From NCBI RefSeq assembly GCF_011300685.1, contig NZ_CP049864.1, positions 124,001 through 188,000 on the forward strand: DNA of 64,000 nucleotides, given 5' to 3'. The notes under the pieces were generated by a model. It searched no databases and was not told where the DNA came from. It saw only the letters and a program-made list of their open reading frames with translations. The position numbers and the translations under genes are program-made. This DNA comes from Lysobacter sp. HDW10 (lineage in GTDB: Bacteria > Pseudomonadota > Gammaproteobacteria > Xanthomonadales > Xanthomonadaceae). How positions within the stretch are numbered: the first letter of the stretch is position 1; the number at the start of each line of letters is the position of its first letter. Positions 1 through 8,222 of the stretch are shown one piece after another.

Positions 1-20
1 TCCCCATATCTTGCAACGAA

Positions 21-1169
21 TTAATTCGAGAGTGCGTGAATCACCGGTAAAACTTGTTCTTTTCGTGACAGCTCTCCCCCTACGCGCTCGAGCGCACGCG
101 AAAGTTCCTGCGCTGAATCTGCACGCAAGGTCGCATGACCCACTTTGCGACCCGCACGCGGTTGTTTTCCATAGTCGTGCCAATGGCCGCACGCATCACG
201 CAGGATGGGTGTCGGATCGGGCATGTCGCCGATCCAATTCAACATGCACGCATGGCCGATCATACGTGTGCTGCCCAAGGGCAGGCCGAGCACGGCACGC
301 AGGTGATTTTCGAACTGCGAGGTCTCGCTACCTTCCAATGTCCAATGGCCCGAATTGTGCACGCGTGGTGCCAATTCGTTGGCCATGAGTTCGCCGTCTT
401 TGCAAAAGAGTTCGAGCGCGCAAACACCCACGTAGTCCAATGCTTCAACCAATGCTTTGGCATAGCCGGTCGCGCGCGCTGCCAGCGCATCATCGACGCG
501 TGCCGGGGCAAGGCTCGCCGACAGCACACCATCGACGTGCCAGTTTTCGGTCAGCGGCCAGGTTTGGAATTCGCCATTGCGCCCGCGCACTGCCACGACG
601 CTCAACTCGCGATCGAAATGCACAAACGCTTCGAGAATGAGGCCGGTTGAAAACGCTTGTGCACCCAGCGCATCCCATGCCGCATCAATGGACGCGGGCG
701 AATTGTCGCGAATGCGATGTTGCCCTTTGCCGTCATAGCCAAGTCGACGCGTTTTCAGAATGCAGGGTGCGCCCAAGGTGTGCACCGCGGCTTCAAGATC
801 TGCACGCGAGGTGATGTCTGCGAATGCCGGCACCGGAATGCCGAGTTGTTGGAACAAAGTTTTCTCGGCCAAGCGATCTTGCGCGGTGGCTAAGGCGCGC
901 GGGTTCGGGAAGACAGGCACGAATTGCGTGAGCCATTCGGCGCTTTCAGCGGGTACGTTTTCAAAATCAAAGGTGGCGACATCCACTTCTGAAGAGAACT
1001 GTGCCAATGCATTCTCATCGCGATAGTCACCCAGCAAGAGCGGCGCAAATTGACCCGCACACGCATCTTCCACGCTGTCCAACACCAGAAATCGCAAGCC
1101 CAAAGGCGCACCGGCCAAGGCCATCATGCGCGCGAGTTGTCCCCCGCCGAGAATGCCAACGGTGGTCAT
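21..1169 (-). CDS. purK: N5-carboxyaminoimidazole ribonucleotide synthase PurK
   Basis: This 382-residue ATP-grasp enzyme converts aminoimidazole ribonucleotide, bicarbonate and ATP to N5-CAIR in de novo purine synthesis in the cytosol. The N-terminus has the family's nucleotide-binding turn [11 protein letters not shown] at about residues 5-15. Further in are the ATP-grasp segments [15 protein letters not shown] and [24 protein letters not shown]. Length is normal for PurK. The ATG overlaps the purE stop codon (ATGA on the minus strand), so the two are translationally coupled and act in consecutive steps. The gene ends 20 bases from the window edge, so whatever lies downstream in the operon cannot be seen. 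Confidence 0.97.
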   Translation of the reverse strand: MTTVGILGGGQLARMMALAGAPLGLRFLVLDSVEDACAGQFAPLLLGDYRDENALAQFSSEVDVATFDFENVPAESAEWLTQFVPVFPNPRALATAQDRLAEKTLFQQLGIPVPAFADITSRADLEAAVHTLGAPCILKTRRLGYDGKGQHRIRDNSPASIDAAWDALGAQAFSTGLILEAFVHFDRELSVVAVRGRNGEFQTWPLTENWHVDGVLSASLAPARVDDALAARATGYAKALVEALDYVGVCALELFCKDGELMANELAPRVHNSGHWTLEGSETSQFENHLRAVLGLPLGSTRMIGHACMLNWIGDMPDPTPILRDACGHWHDYGKQPRAGRKVGHATLRADSAQELSRALERVGGELSRKEQVLPVIHALSN

Positions 1170-1669
1170 TTGCGCGGATCGTCGTTTTGCAAGACGGCTT
1201 CGGTTTGTTCTGTTCTAAATGCGTCAAGCGCCTTGGCGATTTCGGGATGATCGTGCGCCAACAGTGAGGCAGCGAAGAGTGCGGCATTCGCCGAGCCCGC
1301 CACGCCAATTGCGAAGGTGGCGACGGGAATACCGGCCGGCATTTGCACAATTGAAAGCAAGGAATCCAAGCCGTTCAGTGCGCGAGACTGCACGGGCACC
1401 CCGAGGATCGGCACGCGCGTCTTCGACGCCAGCATGCCCGGCAAATGCGCTGCACCGCCGGCGCCCGCAATAATTGCGCGCAATCCGCGGCCCTGGGCAT
1501 CTGCGGCATAGGAGAACAGCAGGTCAGGCGTCCGGTGCGCTGAAACCACGCGCACTTCGTGTGGAACGCCCAGAGCATCGAGCTTTTCGGACGCAGGCCG
1601 CATGGTTTCCCAGTCTGAGCGGGAGCCCATCACGATGCCCACCAAAGGGGTCTTGGAATCGGACAACAT
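1166..1669 (-). CDS. purE: N5-CAIR mutase PurE
   Basis: PurE moves the carboxyl group of N5-CAIR to make 4-carboxy-AIR, the step after PurK. The 167-residue product has the class I PurE core. [13 protein letters not shown] near the N-terminus forms the substrate loop, followed by VVSAHRTPD and the [11 protein letters not shown] segment. A GTG codon lies four codons upstream (1681). I chose the ATG at 1669 because a GGAG ribosome site sits about 6 bases before it. It is the first gene of a purE-purK pair and overlaps purK by 4 bases. It is divergent from the Trm112-like gene, so the roughly 60 bases between them must hold both promoters. Confidence 0.96.
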   Translation of the reverse strand: MLSDSKTPLVGIVMGSRSDWETMRPASEKLDALGVPHEVRVVSAHRTPDLLFSYAADAQGRGLRAIIAGAGGAAHLPGMLASKTRVPILGVPVQSRALNGLDSLLSIVQMPAGIPVATFAIGVAGSANAALFAASLLAHDHPEIAKALDAFRTEQTEAVLQNDDPRK

Positions 1670-1727
1670 TATGTTCTCCACAGCTAAAGACGTATTCTAG
1701 CCATCACCCACGCAATCGCGAAATTCA

Positions 1728-1991
1728 ATGGATAAGAAATTGCTCGACCTGTTGGTGTGCCCCGTGACTCGCCAGCCGCTTTCGCTGCTCGATCCGACAC
1801 AACTCAAGACGCTTAATACCGCGATTGAAGCCAATGGTGTGGCATTCGGCGACGATCTCCAAAGCGAAACACTGAAGGAAGCCCTGATCACCCGCGATGG
1901 CAAACGCCTGTATCGCGTGGACGACGGAATTCCCGTTTTGCTGCCGGAAGCCTTCGCAGATGCGGCGGCGCTGGGATTCAAGGCCGCATGA
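1728..1991 (+). CDS. Trm112/UPF0434 family protein
   Basis: This small cytosolic protein (87 residues) starts MDKKLLDLLVCPVTRQPL and contains DGKRLYRVDDGIPVLLPE, the two signatures of the bacterial Trm112-like (UPF0434, YcaR) family. Eukaryotic and archaeal Trm112 is a methyltransferase partner, but the bacterial role is not settled. Most bacterial members are about 60 residues. This one carries about 25 extra residues between the two signatures (around residues 25-55) and has a single cysteine (C11). Its stop overlaps the nadC start (ATGA), so the two are probably co-translated. Confidence 0.85.
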   Translation: MDKKLLDLLVCPVTRQPLSLLDPTQLKTLNTAIEANGVAFGDDLQSETLKEALITRDGKRLYRVDDGIPVLLPEAFADAAALGFKAA

Positions 1992-2869
1992 GCCGTAGTC
2001 TGCAAATTGTGCCGCCCTTGCCGGAGGTCGTGGCAGAAGACGTCGCGAAAGCCTTCCGCGAAGATCTGGGTAGCGGCGATTTGACCGCGAGCTTGCTGCC
2101 GGATGCACCTGATTCCGCCTATTTGCTCTGCAAAGAAGACTGCGTTGTCGCGGGTCGCCCGTGGTTCGATGCCTGTCACAAAGCGCTCGATCCGAATGTG
2201 GTGATCACTTGGCAAGTTGAAGAGGGCGATCACGTGCGCAAAGGCACGGTCATGGCGCTGCTGCACGGGATGAACCGCGCGTTGGTCAGTGCTGAACGTC
2301 CTTCGTTGAATTTCTTGCAAACCTTGTCGGGTACCGCCACCACAACGGCCGCCTATGTCGCTGCGATTGGTGGGCGCGCCACAAAAGTGCTCGATACACG
2401 CAAAACCCTGCCCGGCCTGCGCATGGCACAAAAATACGCAGTGCGCATGGGCGGCGGTGAAAACCATCGCATTGGCTTGTTTGATGCCGTGATGTTGAAA
2501 GAAAACCACATTCGTGCAGCAGGATCACTGAGTGCTGCCGCTGCGCATGCGCGCACGATGTATCCGGATGCGCCGCTGATCATTGAAGTGGAAACGTTCG
2601 AGCAATTGCGCGAAGCGCTGCAAACGAACTGCACGCGCATCTTGATCGATGATTTCGACGCCGACATGCGCAAGGCAGCAGTGCACATTGCGCGCACGGA
2701 AGGTGGCAGCCGCACGCCGCTTGAAGTGTCGGGCGGTGTCGATATGCAGACCATTCGCGCAATCGCAGAAGATGGCGTCGATTACGTGTCCATTGGTGCA
2801 CTCACGAAACACGTTCACGCCATCGATTTCTCATTGAAGTTGGGACCGCCGCCAGTTCAGCATGGGTGA
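1988..2869 (+). CDS. nadC: Nicotinate-nucleotide pyrophosphorylase NadC
   Basis: NadC (quinolinate phosphoribosyltransferase) converts quinolinate and PRPP to nicotinate mononucleotide in de novo NAD synthesis. The 293-residue product has the expected family segments. EDLGSGDLTA is near residue 20, NFLQTLSGTAT near 105, DTRKTLPGLRMAQKYAVRMGGG near 135-157, and MLKENHI near 170. EVSGGV and DYVSIGALTKH lie near the C-terminus. Length is typical. It overlaps the preceding Trm112-like gene by 4 bases. No nadA or nadB is nearby. Confidence 0.97.
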   Translation: MSRSLQIVPPLPEVVAEDVAKAFREDLGSGDLTASLLPDAPDSAYLLCKEDCVVAGRPWFDACHKALDPNVVITWQVEEGDHVRKGTVMALLHGMNRALVSAERPSLNFLQTLSGTATTTAAYVAAIGGRATKVLDTRKTLPGLRMAQKYAVRMGGGENHRIGLFDAVMLKENHIRAAGSLSAAAAHARTMYPDAPLIIEVETFEQLREALQTNCTRILIDDFDADMRKAAVHIARTEGGSRTPLEVSGGVDMQTIRAIAEDGVDYVSIGALTKHVHAIDFSLKLGPPPVQHG

Positions 2870-2917
2870 ACGGTCCGGCTGGTAGCGTTATCGCATTCGA
2901 ATTCAGGAGCAATGGAC

Positions 2918-3886
2918 ATGCACATTTCGAACTGGGTGTTAGCCGCTGCAAGCAGCTTGGCGTTGGCCGGCTGTGCAAGTACGCCACCACCGAAAAAAGC
3001 GCCGCCGCCTGTGGTGACTGCGCCTAACAACGGCGCTTCGCAACCCACTGAGCCGAAAGCACCCGGTGCAGCCGTTCCTGCCGGACCTGTATACGGTGGC
3101 TCCACGGCGTCGCGAATTGTGCAAGTGGCACTTCGCGAGAATTACAACTGGTACCAGCCGTTTATCGACGTCAATGGTGGCCTTCGCTATCAGCGCACGA
3201 CTGAGTCCGAAAAAGTGCGCTTGGCCGATGGCACGCCTAGCTGGGAAAAGGTCGTGACCTATTGGCGCAATAGCGGCACCCTGTATTCGATGATGGACAG
3301 CGGCATCAGTGGCGCGAGTGCCTGCCAAAGCATAAGTTACTCGACCGCCGAGTGTCGCGCGTTTCTGCTCGACAACCCTTGGTCGGCCGCCTTTATTTCG
3401 TATGTGATGTTGCAAGCGGGCGTAACGACTTTCAACACCTCCCCCGCACACATTGATTACATTCGCGATGCGTACAACAACACCGGCCCGTTCTTGATGA
3501 TGAATCCGGCCACGACGCAGCCCGCACCTGGTGACTTGCTTTGCTATGTACGCAACACGCAAGCCATCGTTGGCTACGAAGGTTTGGCCGCTGCATTCGA
3601 TAACAATCCCTCTTTACGCCAGGCTTCGCATTGCGACGTCGTCACCAAAATTGATCGCACCAACAAACTCATGGAAACCGTGGGTGGGAATGTGTTGAAC
3701 GGTGTCACCTTGCGCAAATTGCGCTTGGATGATCGTGGCATCGCGATCTTGCCGCGTCCGACGAGCTTTCAAGCAACGAGTGACGATGAAGATTCGGGCG
3801 GCACGGGCTGTACGCCTGCAAATGAAGGCAATTGCAGCTTGAATCGCCAAAACTGGGCGGCGGTACTCAGGCTACGCATGCCTTGA
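2918..3886 (+). CDS. DUF2272 lipoprotein
   Basis: The product (322 residues from this ATG) has a lipoprotein signal ending LALAGC, followed by a proline/alanine-rich linker to about residue 55. It should therefore be anchored to a membrane facing the periplasm. The main body, with segments such as NPWSAAFISYVMLQAGV and PAPGDLLCY, resembles the DUF2272 family, which looks like a hydrolase fold related to NlpC/P60-type proteins. No function is established. An ATG two codons earlier (2912) is possible, but the AGGAG site at about 2905-2909 sits too close to it and fits 2918 better. The gene stands alone between nadC and a DUF3301 gene. Confidence 0.75.
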   Translation: MHISNWVLAAASSLALAGCASTPPPKKAPPPVVTAPNNGASQPTEPKAPGAAVPAGPVYGGSTASRIVQVALRENYNWYQPFIDVNGGLRYQRTTESEKVRLADGTPSWEKVVTYWRNSGTLYSMMDSGISGASACQSISYSTAECRAFLLDNPWSAAFISYVMLQAGVTTFNTSPAHIDYIRDAYNNTGPFLMMNPATTQPAPGDLLCYVRNTQAIVGYEGLAAAFDNNPSLRQASHCDVVTKIDRTNKLMETVGGNVLNGVTLRKLRLDDRGIAILPRPTSFQATSDDEDSGGTGCTPANEGNCSLNRQNWAAVLRLRMP

Positions 3887-3950
3887 GTCTTGTCATTGAT
3901 TGGGGAGTTTGGGACGTGACGGGATTTGGATTTGATTTGGGGCGCGCAGC

Positions 3951-4274
3951 ATGATGGGCGAAGCGCTGTTTGCGCTCATTGCATTCATGCTGCTGTTCTT
4001 TTGGTGGGACAGCTCACGAAAGGCCGCAGACCGGGCGCGCGAGTTGGGACGTAATGCTTGTCACGCCGCGGGCGTGCAGTGGCTGGATGAAAGCGTTCAA
4101 CACGTCAAATCAAAATGGGCCAGAAGCGATCAAGGCTGGCTCGTTTTGGAGCGCACGTATCGCTTCGAGTATTCGCACGATGGCGCAGAACGTCACGAAG
4201 GCCGCCTCGTGCTGCGCGATGGCAGGCTGACAGGGTTTGTCGGGCCCACACGCGAAGTGACCTCACTCCACTAA
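3951..4274 (+). CDS. DUF3301 single-pass membrane protein
   Basis: This 107-residue protein has one N-terminal membrane helix (ALFALIAFMLLFFWW, about residues 4-19) followed by a short charged region and a small soluble domain. The pattern WWDSSRKAADRARELGRNAC followed by LERTYRFEYS and GRLVLRDGRLTGF matches the DUF3301 family of gammaproteobacterial proteins, whose function is unknown. Two consecutive ATGs (3951 and 3954) make the exact start uncertain by one codon. It runs convergent to sspB. Confidence 0.75.
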   Translation: MMGEALFALIAFMLLFFWWDSSRKAADRARELGRNACHAAGVQWLDESVQHVKSKWARSDQGWLVLERTYRFEYSHDGAERHEGRLVLRDGRLTGFVGPTREVTSLH

Positions 4275-4297
4275 GTCGCAACGCACGTAGTAGCGCG

Positions 4298-4768
4298 TTA
4301 CTTCACAATCCGCAAATGTGCGCCACGCTTAGGCGGCGTCGGTGTGTCGTCCGGCGGTGTGTCACTGTCGGTCGCCGCTGCTTCCGGTACTTCCATGGAT
4401 GCAGGTGGCATGTGTTCACCAGTGTCTGATGCACTTTCGCCAGAGGCGAACGCTGCCTCCGGCGGCATGCCCATCCCCGCGCCCGTTTCGCGCGCGTAGA
4501 CGGCGATGATCGAAGACATCGGTAGATACAAAGATTGGCTGACGCCATTAAAGCGCGCCGAAAAAGTAATGGCGTCGTCGCCGATATCGAGCCCTTGCGT
4601 GGCCCGTGCGGCGATATTCAAAACCACCTTGCCGTCTTGTGCCGCGCCCGCGGGAATGTGCACATTGGCTTGTGTGGCATCCACCAACAAATGCGGTGTG
4701 AGGCCGTTATCGACAATCCACGCATACATCGCCCGTACAAGGTACGGACGCTGCGGTGTCATGTGCAT
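4298..4768 (-). CDS. sspB: ClpXP protease specificity-enhancing factor SspB
   Basis: SspB binds ssrA-tagged, stalled proteins and delivers them to the ClpXP protease. The 156-residue product has the adaptor fold signature at its N-terminus (RPYLVRAMYAWIVDNGLTPHLLVDA). The middle has the LPMSSIIAVYARETG strand, and a variable acidic/proline-rich tail follows. The tail ends with a short hydrophobic/basic peptide (HLRIVK), the usual ClpX-docking element. It sits directly downstream of sspA, the arrangement common in beta- and gammaproteobacteria. Two in-frame ATGs (4768 and 4762) are possible starts. Confidence 0.93.
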   Translation of the reverse strand: MHMTPQRPYLVRAMYAWIVDNGLTPHLLVDATQANVHIPAGAAQDGKVVLNIAARATQGLDIGDDAITFSARFNGVSQSLYLPMSSIIAVYARETGAGMGMPPEAAFASGESASDTGEHMPPASMEVPEAAATDSDTPPDDTPTPPKRGAHLRIVK

Positions 4769-4786
4769 TGCGGCAATCCTGCCTGA

Positions 4787-5443
4787 TTATTCAGGCAGAA
4801 CGCGCAGTTTGCGCTCGGCTTCGGTCAAGCTACGTGCGAAGCCCGGATTGCGGAAGATTCGGTTGCCGTAATCTTCGATCGCCTTGCCGTCTTTCGGCAA
4901 CGGAATGTTCAACGCTTCCAAACGCCAAATAATCGGTGCCATCGCGCAATCGGCCAACGACATTTCGCTGTTCAAGAAGAACTTGCTTGCCTTAAAGAGC
5001 GGGATAGCCGCGGTCAGCAACTCCGTCAAACGCTTGCGACCGGCGTCGGCCTGCGTCTTGTTGCCCATTTGAATGGCCTGCACTTGCGGCACCCATTCGT
5101 GCTCGATGCGCAAGGTTGCCAGGCGAACGCGTGCGCGCGAGATGGGGTCCATCGGCATCAGTGCTGGATGCGGATAACGCTCATCAAGGAATTCCGTGAC
5201 AACCAAGGCTGCGTACAGCACCAGATCGCGCTCAACCAAGGTCGGCACTGATTGATACGGATTCAGATCGATCAGGTCTTCCGGCGGTGCTTGCGGATCG
5301 ACGGGAACGAGATCGTAGGGCACGCCTTTTGCGGCCAGTACCAAGCGCACGCGATGGCAAACCACGTCATCAAGCGCGGAATACAGCGTGAGTCCATTAC
5401 GGGCGCGAACAGGCGAGCTCGCCAACAATCCCTTGTCGATCAT
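4787..5443 (-). CDS. sspA: Stringent starvation protein A (GST fold)
   Basis: SspA binds RNA polymerase and affects transcription in stress and stationary phase. The 218-residue product has a thioredoxin-like N-terminal half (TLYSALDDVVCHRVRLVLAAKGVPYDLVPVDP, with QSVPTLVERDLVLYAA). A helical C-terminal half completes the glutathione-S-transferase fold. A longer frame reaches 5482, but the ATG at 5443 overlaps the petC stop as TGATG and gives the standard N-terminus, so I chose it. It follows petABC and precedes sspB, all on one strand. Confidence 0.93.
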   Translation of the reverse strand: MIDKGLLASSPVRARNGLTLYSALDDVVCHRVRLVLAAKGVPYDLVPVDPQAPPEDLIDLNPYQSVPTLVERDLVLYAALVVTEFLDERYPHPALMPMDPISRARVRLATLRIEHEWVPQVQAIQMGNKTQADAGRKRLTELLTAAIPLFKASKFFLNSEMSLADCAMAPIIWRLEALNIPLPKDGKAIEDYGNRIFRNPGFARSLTEAERKLRVLPE

Positions 5444-6192
5444 CAATGCACGTCCTTCCAATACTCGTTTTTGAGGAGCCAAGCCAACAATGTGAAGATG
5501 GCGAGGAAGAGCAACACCCAGACACCCAAGGCAGGACGTTTCATCACAGCCGGCTCGCCTGCATAGACGAGGAAAGCGGTGATATCACGTGCCACTTGGT
5601 CAAACTCACGCGGCTTCAAGCTGCCTTCGTGCGCCAACTCAAGACGTTCAACCGGGCGTTCGCCTGTGACGTCGGCCTTGCCGTAGACCGGTTGTTGCAC
5701 GCCTTGCAGTGACCACAAGGGGTTCGGCATGGATGCACCGGGGAACAAGGTGTTGTTCCAACCAACCGGACGGGTTTCGTCGAGATAGAACGACTTCAAG
5801 TAGGTATACACCCAGTCGTCACCGCGCACGCGCGAAATCAGGCTCAGATCCGGCGGCATTTTGTTGAATGCAGCCTGCGCCATTTCCGGCGTCATCGACG
5901 ACAGAATGTGGTCGCCGAACTGGGCACCGTTGAGGTTCAGTTGTTCTTGAACGTCTTTCTCACTCAGGCCGAGGTCTTCTGCCAAACGGTTGTAGCGCAG
6001 ATGCTTCAACGAGTGACAGCCCGCGCAATAGTTCACGTAGTACTTCGCGCCGCGTTGCAAGGAACCGCGGTCGGTCAGATCGACACCAGCCTGCTGCGTG
6101 TTACCGCCTTCGCTCGCTGACGCCACTTGGACGCCGCCCAAGTACAGGCCTGCCACCAAGGCAAACACTTTGAGAGCGGAGAACTTAGTCAT
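5443..6192 (-). CDS. petC: Cytochrome c1, bc1 complex
   Basis: This is the heme c subunit of the ubiquinol-cytochrome c reductase, passing electrons from the Rieske protein to soluble cytochrome c. The 249-residue precursor has a signal peptide (VFALVAGLYLGGVQVASAS) and a CAGCH heme site at about residues 56-60 followed by SLKHLRYNRL. A C-terminal anchor helix (LGVWVLLFLAIFTLLAWLL) ends in KNEYWKDVH. It is the last of the petABC genes and overlaps petB by 8 bases upstream and sspA by 1 base downstream. Confidence 0.97.
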   Translation of the reverse strand: MTKFSALKVFALVAGLYLGGVQVASASEGGNTQQAGVDLTDRGSLQRGAKYYVNYCAGCHSLKHLRYNRLAEDLGLSEKDVQEQLNLNGAQFGDHILSSMTPEMAQAAFNKMPPDLSLISRVRGDDWVYTYLKSFYLDETRPVGWNNTLFPGASMPNPLWSLQGVQQPVYGKADVTGERPVERLELAHEGSLKPREFDQVARDITAFLVYAGEPAVMKRPALGVWVLLFLAIFTLLAWLLKNEYWKDVH

Positions 6193-7456
6193 GCATGGTC
6201 ACCCGTTGCGGAACCGGCTTGGTCTTATCAATTGAAGTCCAGATCGGCATCGTCAAGAAGAAGAGGAAGTAGTACACGGTCAAGATGCGACCAATGATGG
6301 CCTCACTCGGATCAGTACCCGGGCCACCACCGATGATGCCAAGCCAAACGAAGCTCACAACGAACAGGCCCAGCATGATCCAGGACAGCGGACCACGGTA
6401 GCGGTAGCTCTTGACCTTGGAACGGTCGAGCCAAGGCAACAGGAAGAGCACGACAATCGCGCCACCCATGACCAACACGCCCCACAGCTTGATACCAAAG
6501 AACGACGGCACCACACGCAACATCGCGTAGTACGGCGTGAAGTACCACACCGGCTTGATGTGTGCAGGCGTGACCAACGGATCGGCCGCGGTGAAGTTGT
6601 CGTGTTCGAGGAACAGACCACCAAAGTTCGGAATGAAGAAGATGATGAAGGCGGCGACCATCAGGAAGCAGCCGACATAGAAGGTGTCCTTCACCGTGTA
6701 ATACGGGTGGAACGGGACGCCGTCTGCCGGTGCCGTCGGCGACCAGCGGTTGCCCTTCGGGCCCTTCTTGATTTCAACGCCGTCCGGGTTGTTCGAACCG
6801 ACTTCGTGCAATGCACCCAAGTGCAAGACCACGAGCAGCAACAACACCAACGGCAGTGCGATGACGTGCAAGGCGAAGAAGCGGTTAAGCGTGGCATCAC
6901 CCGGGTTGAAGTCACCCATGATCCATTCGGTCAATCCGGTACCAATCACCGGAATCGCGCCGAACAGCGAAATGATCACCTTCGCACCCCAGTACGACAT
7001 TTGACCCCACGGCAAGACATAGCCCATGAAGGCTTCTGCCATCAGCACGAGGTAAATCACCATACCGAGCAGCCACACCAACTCACGCGGCTTGCGATAG
7101 CTGCCGTACATGAGTCCGCGGAACATGTGCAAATAGATACAGATAAAGAACAGGGATGCGCCGGTGCTATGCATATAGCGAATCAGCCAGCCCCATTCGA
7201 CATCACGCATGATGTATTCAACCGAATCGAACGCTTCTTTCGCGCTCGGCTTGAAGTGCATGGTCAAGAAGATACCGGTGAGGATCTGATTGACCAGCAC
7301 CACCGTCGACAAAATGCCGAAGATGTACCAGATGTTGAAGTTCTTCGGAGCGTAGTACTCCGTCATGTGCTTGCGATACATGGGCATCAGCGCAGGTGCG
7401 CGCTCATTGACCCAATCCATCACATTGTTCGCGGTACGCATCACGATATTCGACAT
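6185..7456 (-). CDS. petB: Cytochrome b, bc1 complex
   Basis: This 423-residue polytopic protein is the quinol-oxidising, two-heme subunit of the bc1 complex. Paired histidines sit in helix B (GWLIRYMHSTGASLFFICIY followed by LHMF) and helix D (FFALHVIALP and VVLHLGALHE). The Qo-site loop reads PVWYF (after HIK), not the mitochondrial PEWYF. Valine variants are known in proteobacteria, so the enzyme should still work. The long C-terminal part has three or four more helices. The gene lies 5 bases after petA and overlaps petC. Confidence 0.97.
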   Translation of the reverse strand: MSNIVMRTANNVMDWVNERAPALMPMYRKHMTEYYAPKNFNIWYIFGILSTVVLVNQILTGIFLTMHFKPSAKEAFDSVEYIMRDVEWGWLIRYMHSTGASLFFICIYLHMFRGLMYGSYRKPRELVWLLGMVIYLVLMAEAFMGYVLPWGQMSYWGAKVIISLFGAIPVIGTGLTEWIMGDFNPGDATLNRFFALHVIALPLVLLLLVVLHLGALHEVGSNNPDGVEIKKGPKGNRWSPTAPADGVPFHPYYTVKDTFYVGCFLMVAAFIIFFIPNFGGLFLEHDNFTAADPLVTPAHIKPVWYFTPYYAMLRVVPSFFGIKLWGVLVMGGAIVVLFLLPWLDRSKVKSYRYRGPLSWIMLGLFVVSFVWLGIIGGGPGTDPSEAIIGRILTVYYFLFFLTMPIWTSIDKTKPVPQRVTMHD

Positions 7457-7461
7457 TGGGA

Positions 7462-8073
7462 TCAGACTCCTTGCGGGTCGACACCAATGACAAGCGTGCT
7501 GTCATCGGCGAAATGATACGGAGGCACCGGCAAGTTAGCCGGCGCCGGCTGCGCCTTCAGCACGCGACCGGCAATGTCGTAGCGTGATTTGTGGCACGGG
7601 CAGAAATAGCCACCCTTCCAATCGGGATCGAACGGCATGGGCTTCACTTCCGCATGCAATTCAGGCGCGCAACCCAAGTGGGTGCACACGCCGATCAAGA
7701 CCAAGATTTCCGGTTTCAACGAACGGTGTTCGTTTTGCGCGTACTTGGGCTGCTGGTCCGTGTTGTCGGACTTGGGATCCGCAACCAAGGGATCCATTTG
7801 CTTCAAGGTCGCGAGCATGGCCGGCGAACGCTTCATCACGAAGATCGGCGAACCGCGCCATGCGATGCCGCTCAATTGCTGGCCTTCGGCGAGTTCACCG
7901 ATGGACACATTGACCGGGCCACCCGCGACTTTCGCGCGTGCGCTCGGGTTCCAGGACTTAATAAAAGGAACTGCAGCGAAACCTGCGCCGACCGCACCTA
8001 CCACGGCTGTGGTAGCTGTCAGGAACCTGCGCCGGCCCGGATCATTCGGACCGTGAACTTCATCGTGGGCCAT
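7462..8073 (-). CDS. petA: Rieske iron-sulfur subunit, bc1 complex
   Basis: This subunit carries the 2Fe-2S cluster that takes the first electron from ubiquinol. The 203-residue product starts with a twin-arginine region (GRRRFLTATTAVVGAVGAG) that also serves as its membrane anchor. The cluster motifs CTHLGC and CPCHKS are both present near residues 137 and 160. The usual glycine after CPCH is lysine here. I chose the ATG at 8073, preceded by GGAG, over an upstream frame to 8145 that adds a cysteine-rich, non-homologous stretch. It is the first gene of the petABC-sspAB group, with a candidate promoter at 8145-8173. Confidence 0.96.
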   Translation of the reverse strand: MAHDEVHGPNDPGRRRFLTATTAVVGAVGAGFAAVPFIKSWNPSARAKVAGGPVNVSIGELAEGQQLSGIAWRGSPIFVMKRSPAMLATLKQMDPLVADPKSDNTDQQPKYAQNEHRSLKPEILVLIGVCTHLGCAPELHAEVKPMPFDPDWKGGYFCPCHKSRYDIAGRVLKAQPAPANLPVPPYHFADDSTLVIGVDPQGV

Positions 8074-8144
8074 TCGGCACTCCGCAACGTGATTTTGGCA
8101 ATCTGGCGACAAACAGGTGAAATCCTGTTTGCACATGACCCACA

Positions 8145-8173
8145 AGTTTACGGAACGCTTAACGAAACCACAA
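8145..8173 (-). promoter_or_regulatory. Candidate sigma-70 promoter for petABC
   Basis: On the minus strand a TTGTGG (-35, 8168-8173) and a TAAACT (-10, 8145-8150) are separated by 17 bases, about 70 bases upstream of the petA start. The boxes match sigma-70 consensus only in part. No other promoter of similar quality was seen in this short gap. Confidence 0.4.
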
Positions 8174-8198
8174 TATATTGAATGGGCGAATCTGGACG

Positions 8199-8222
8199 GC
8201 CCGCTGCGGAACGGGCGTTTTT
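8199..8222 (+). terminator. Terminator-like hairpin pointing rightwards, no obvious client gene
   Basis: GCCCG and CGGGC arms (8199-8203 and 8212-8216) enclose an 8-base loop. They are followed by G and five T on the plus strand, the shape of an intrinsic terminator. Both flanking genes (petA and the lytic transglycosylase) are on the minus strand, so it does not obviously end either. It may end an antisense or small transcript, or be chance. Confidence 0.35.

Noticed and set aside
6560-7516. 318-codon open frame on the plus strand opposite petB
   Set aside because: It is antisense to a confident cytochrome b gene, its product is Gln/His/Asp-rich with no recognisable fold, and it has no ribosome site.
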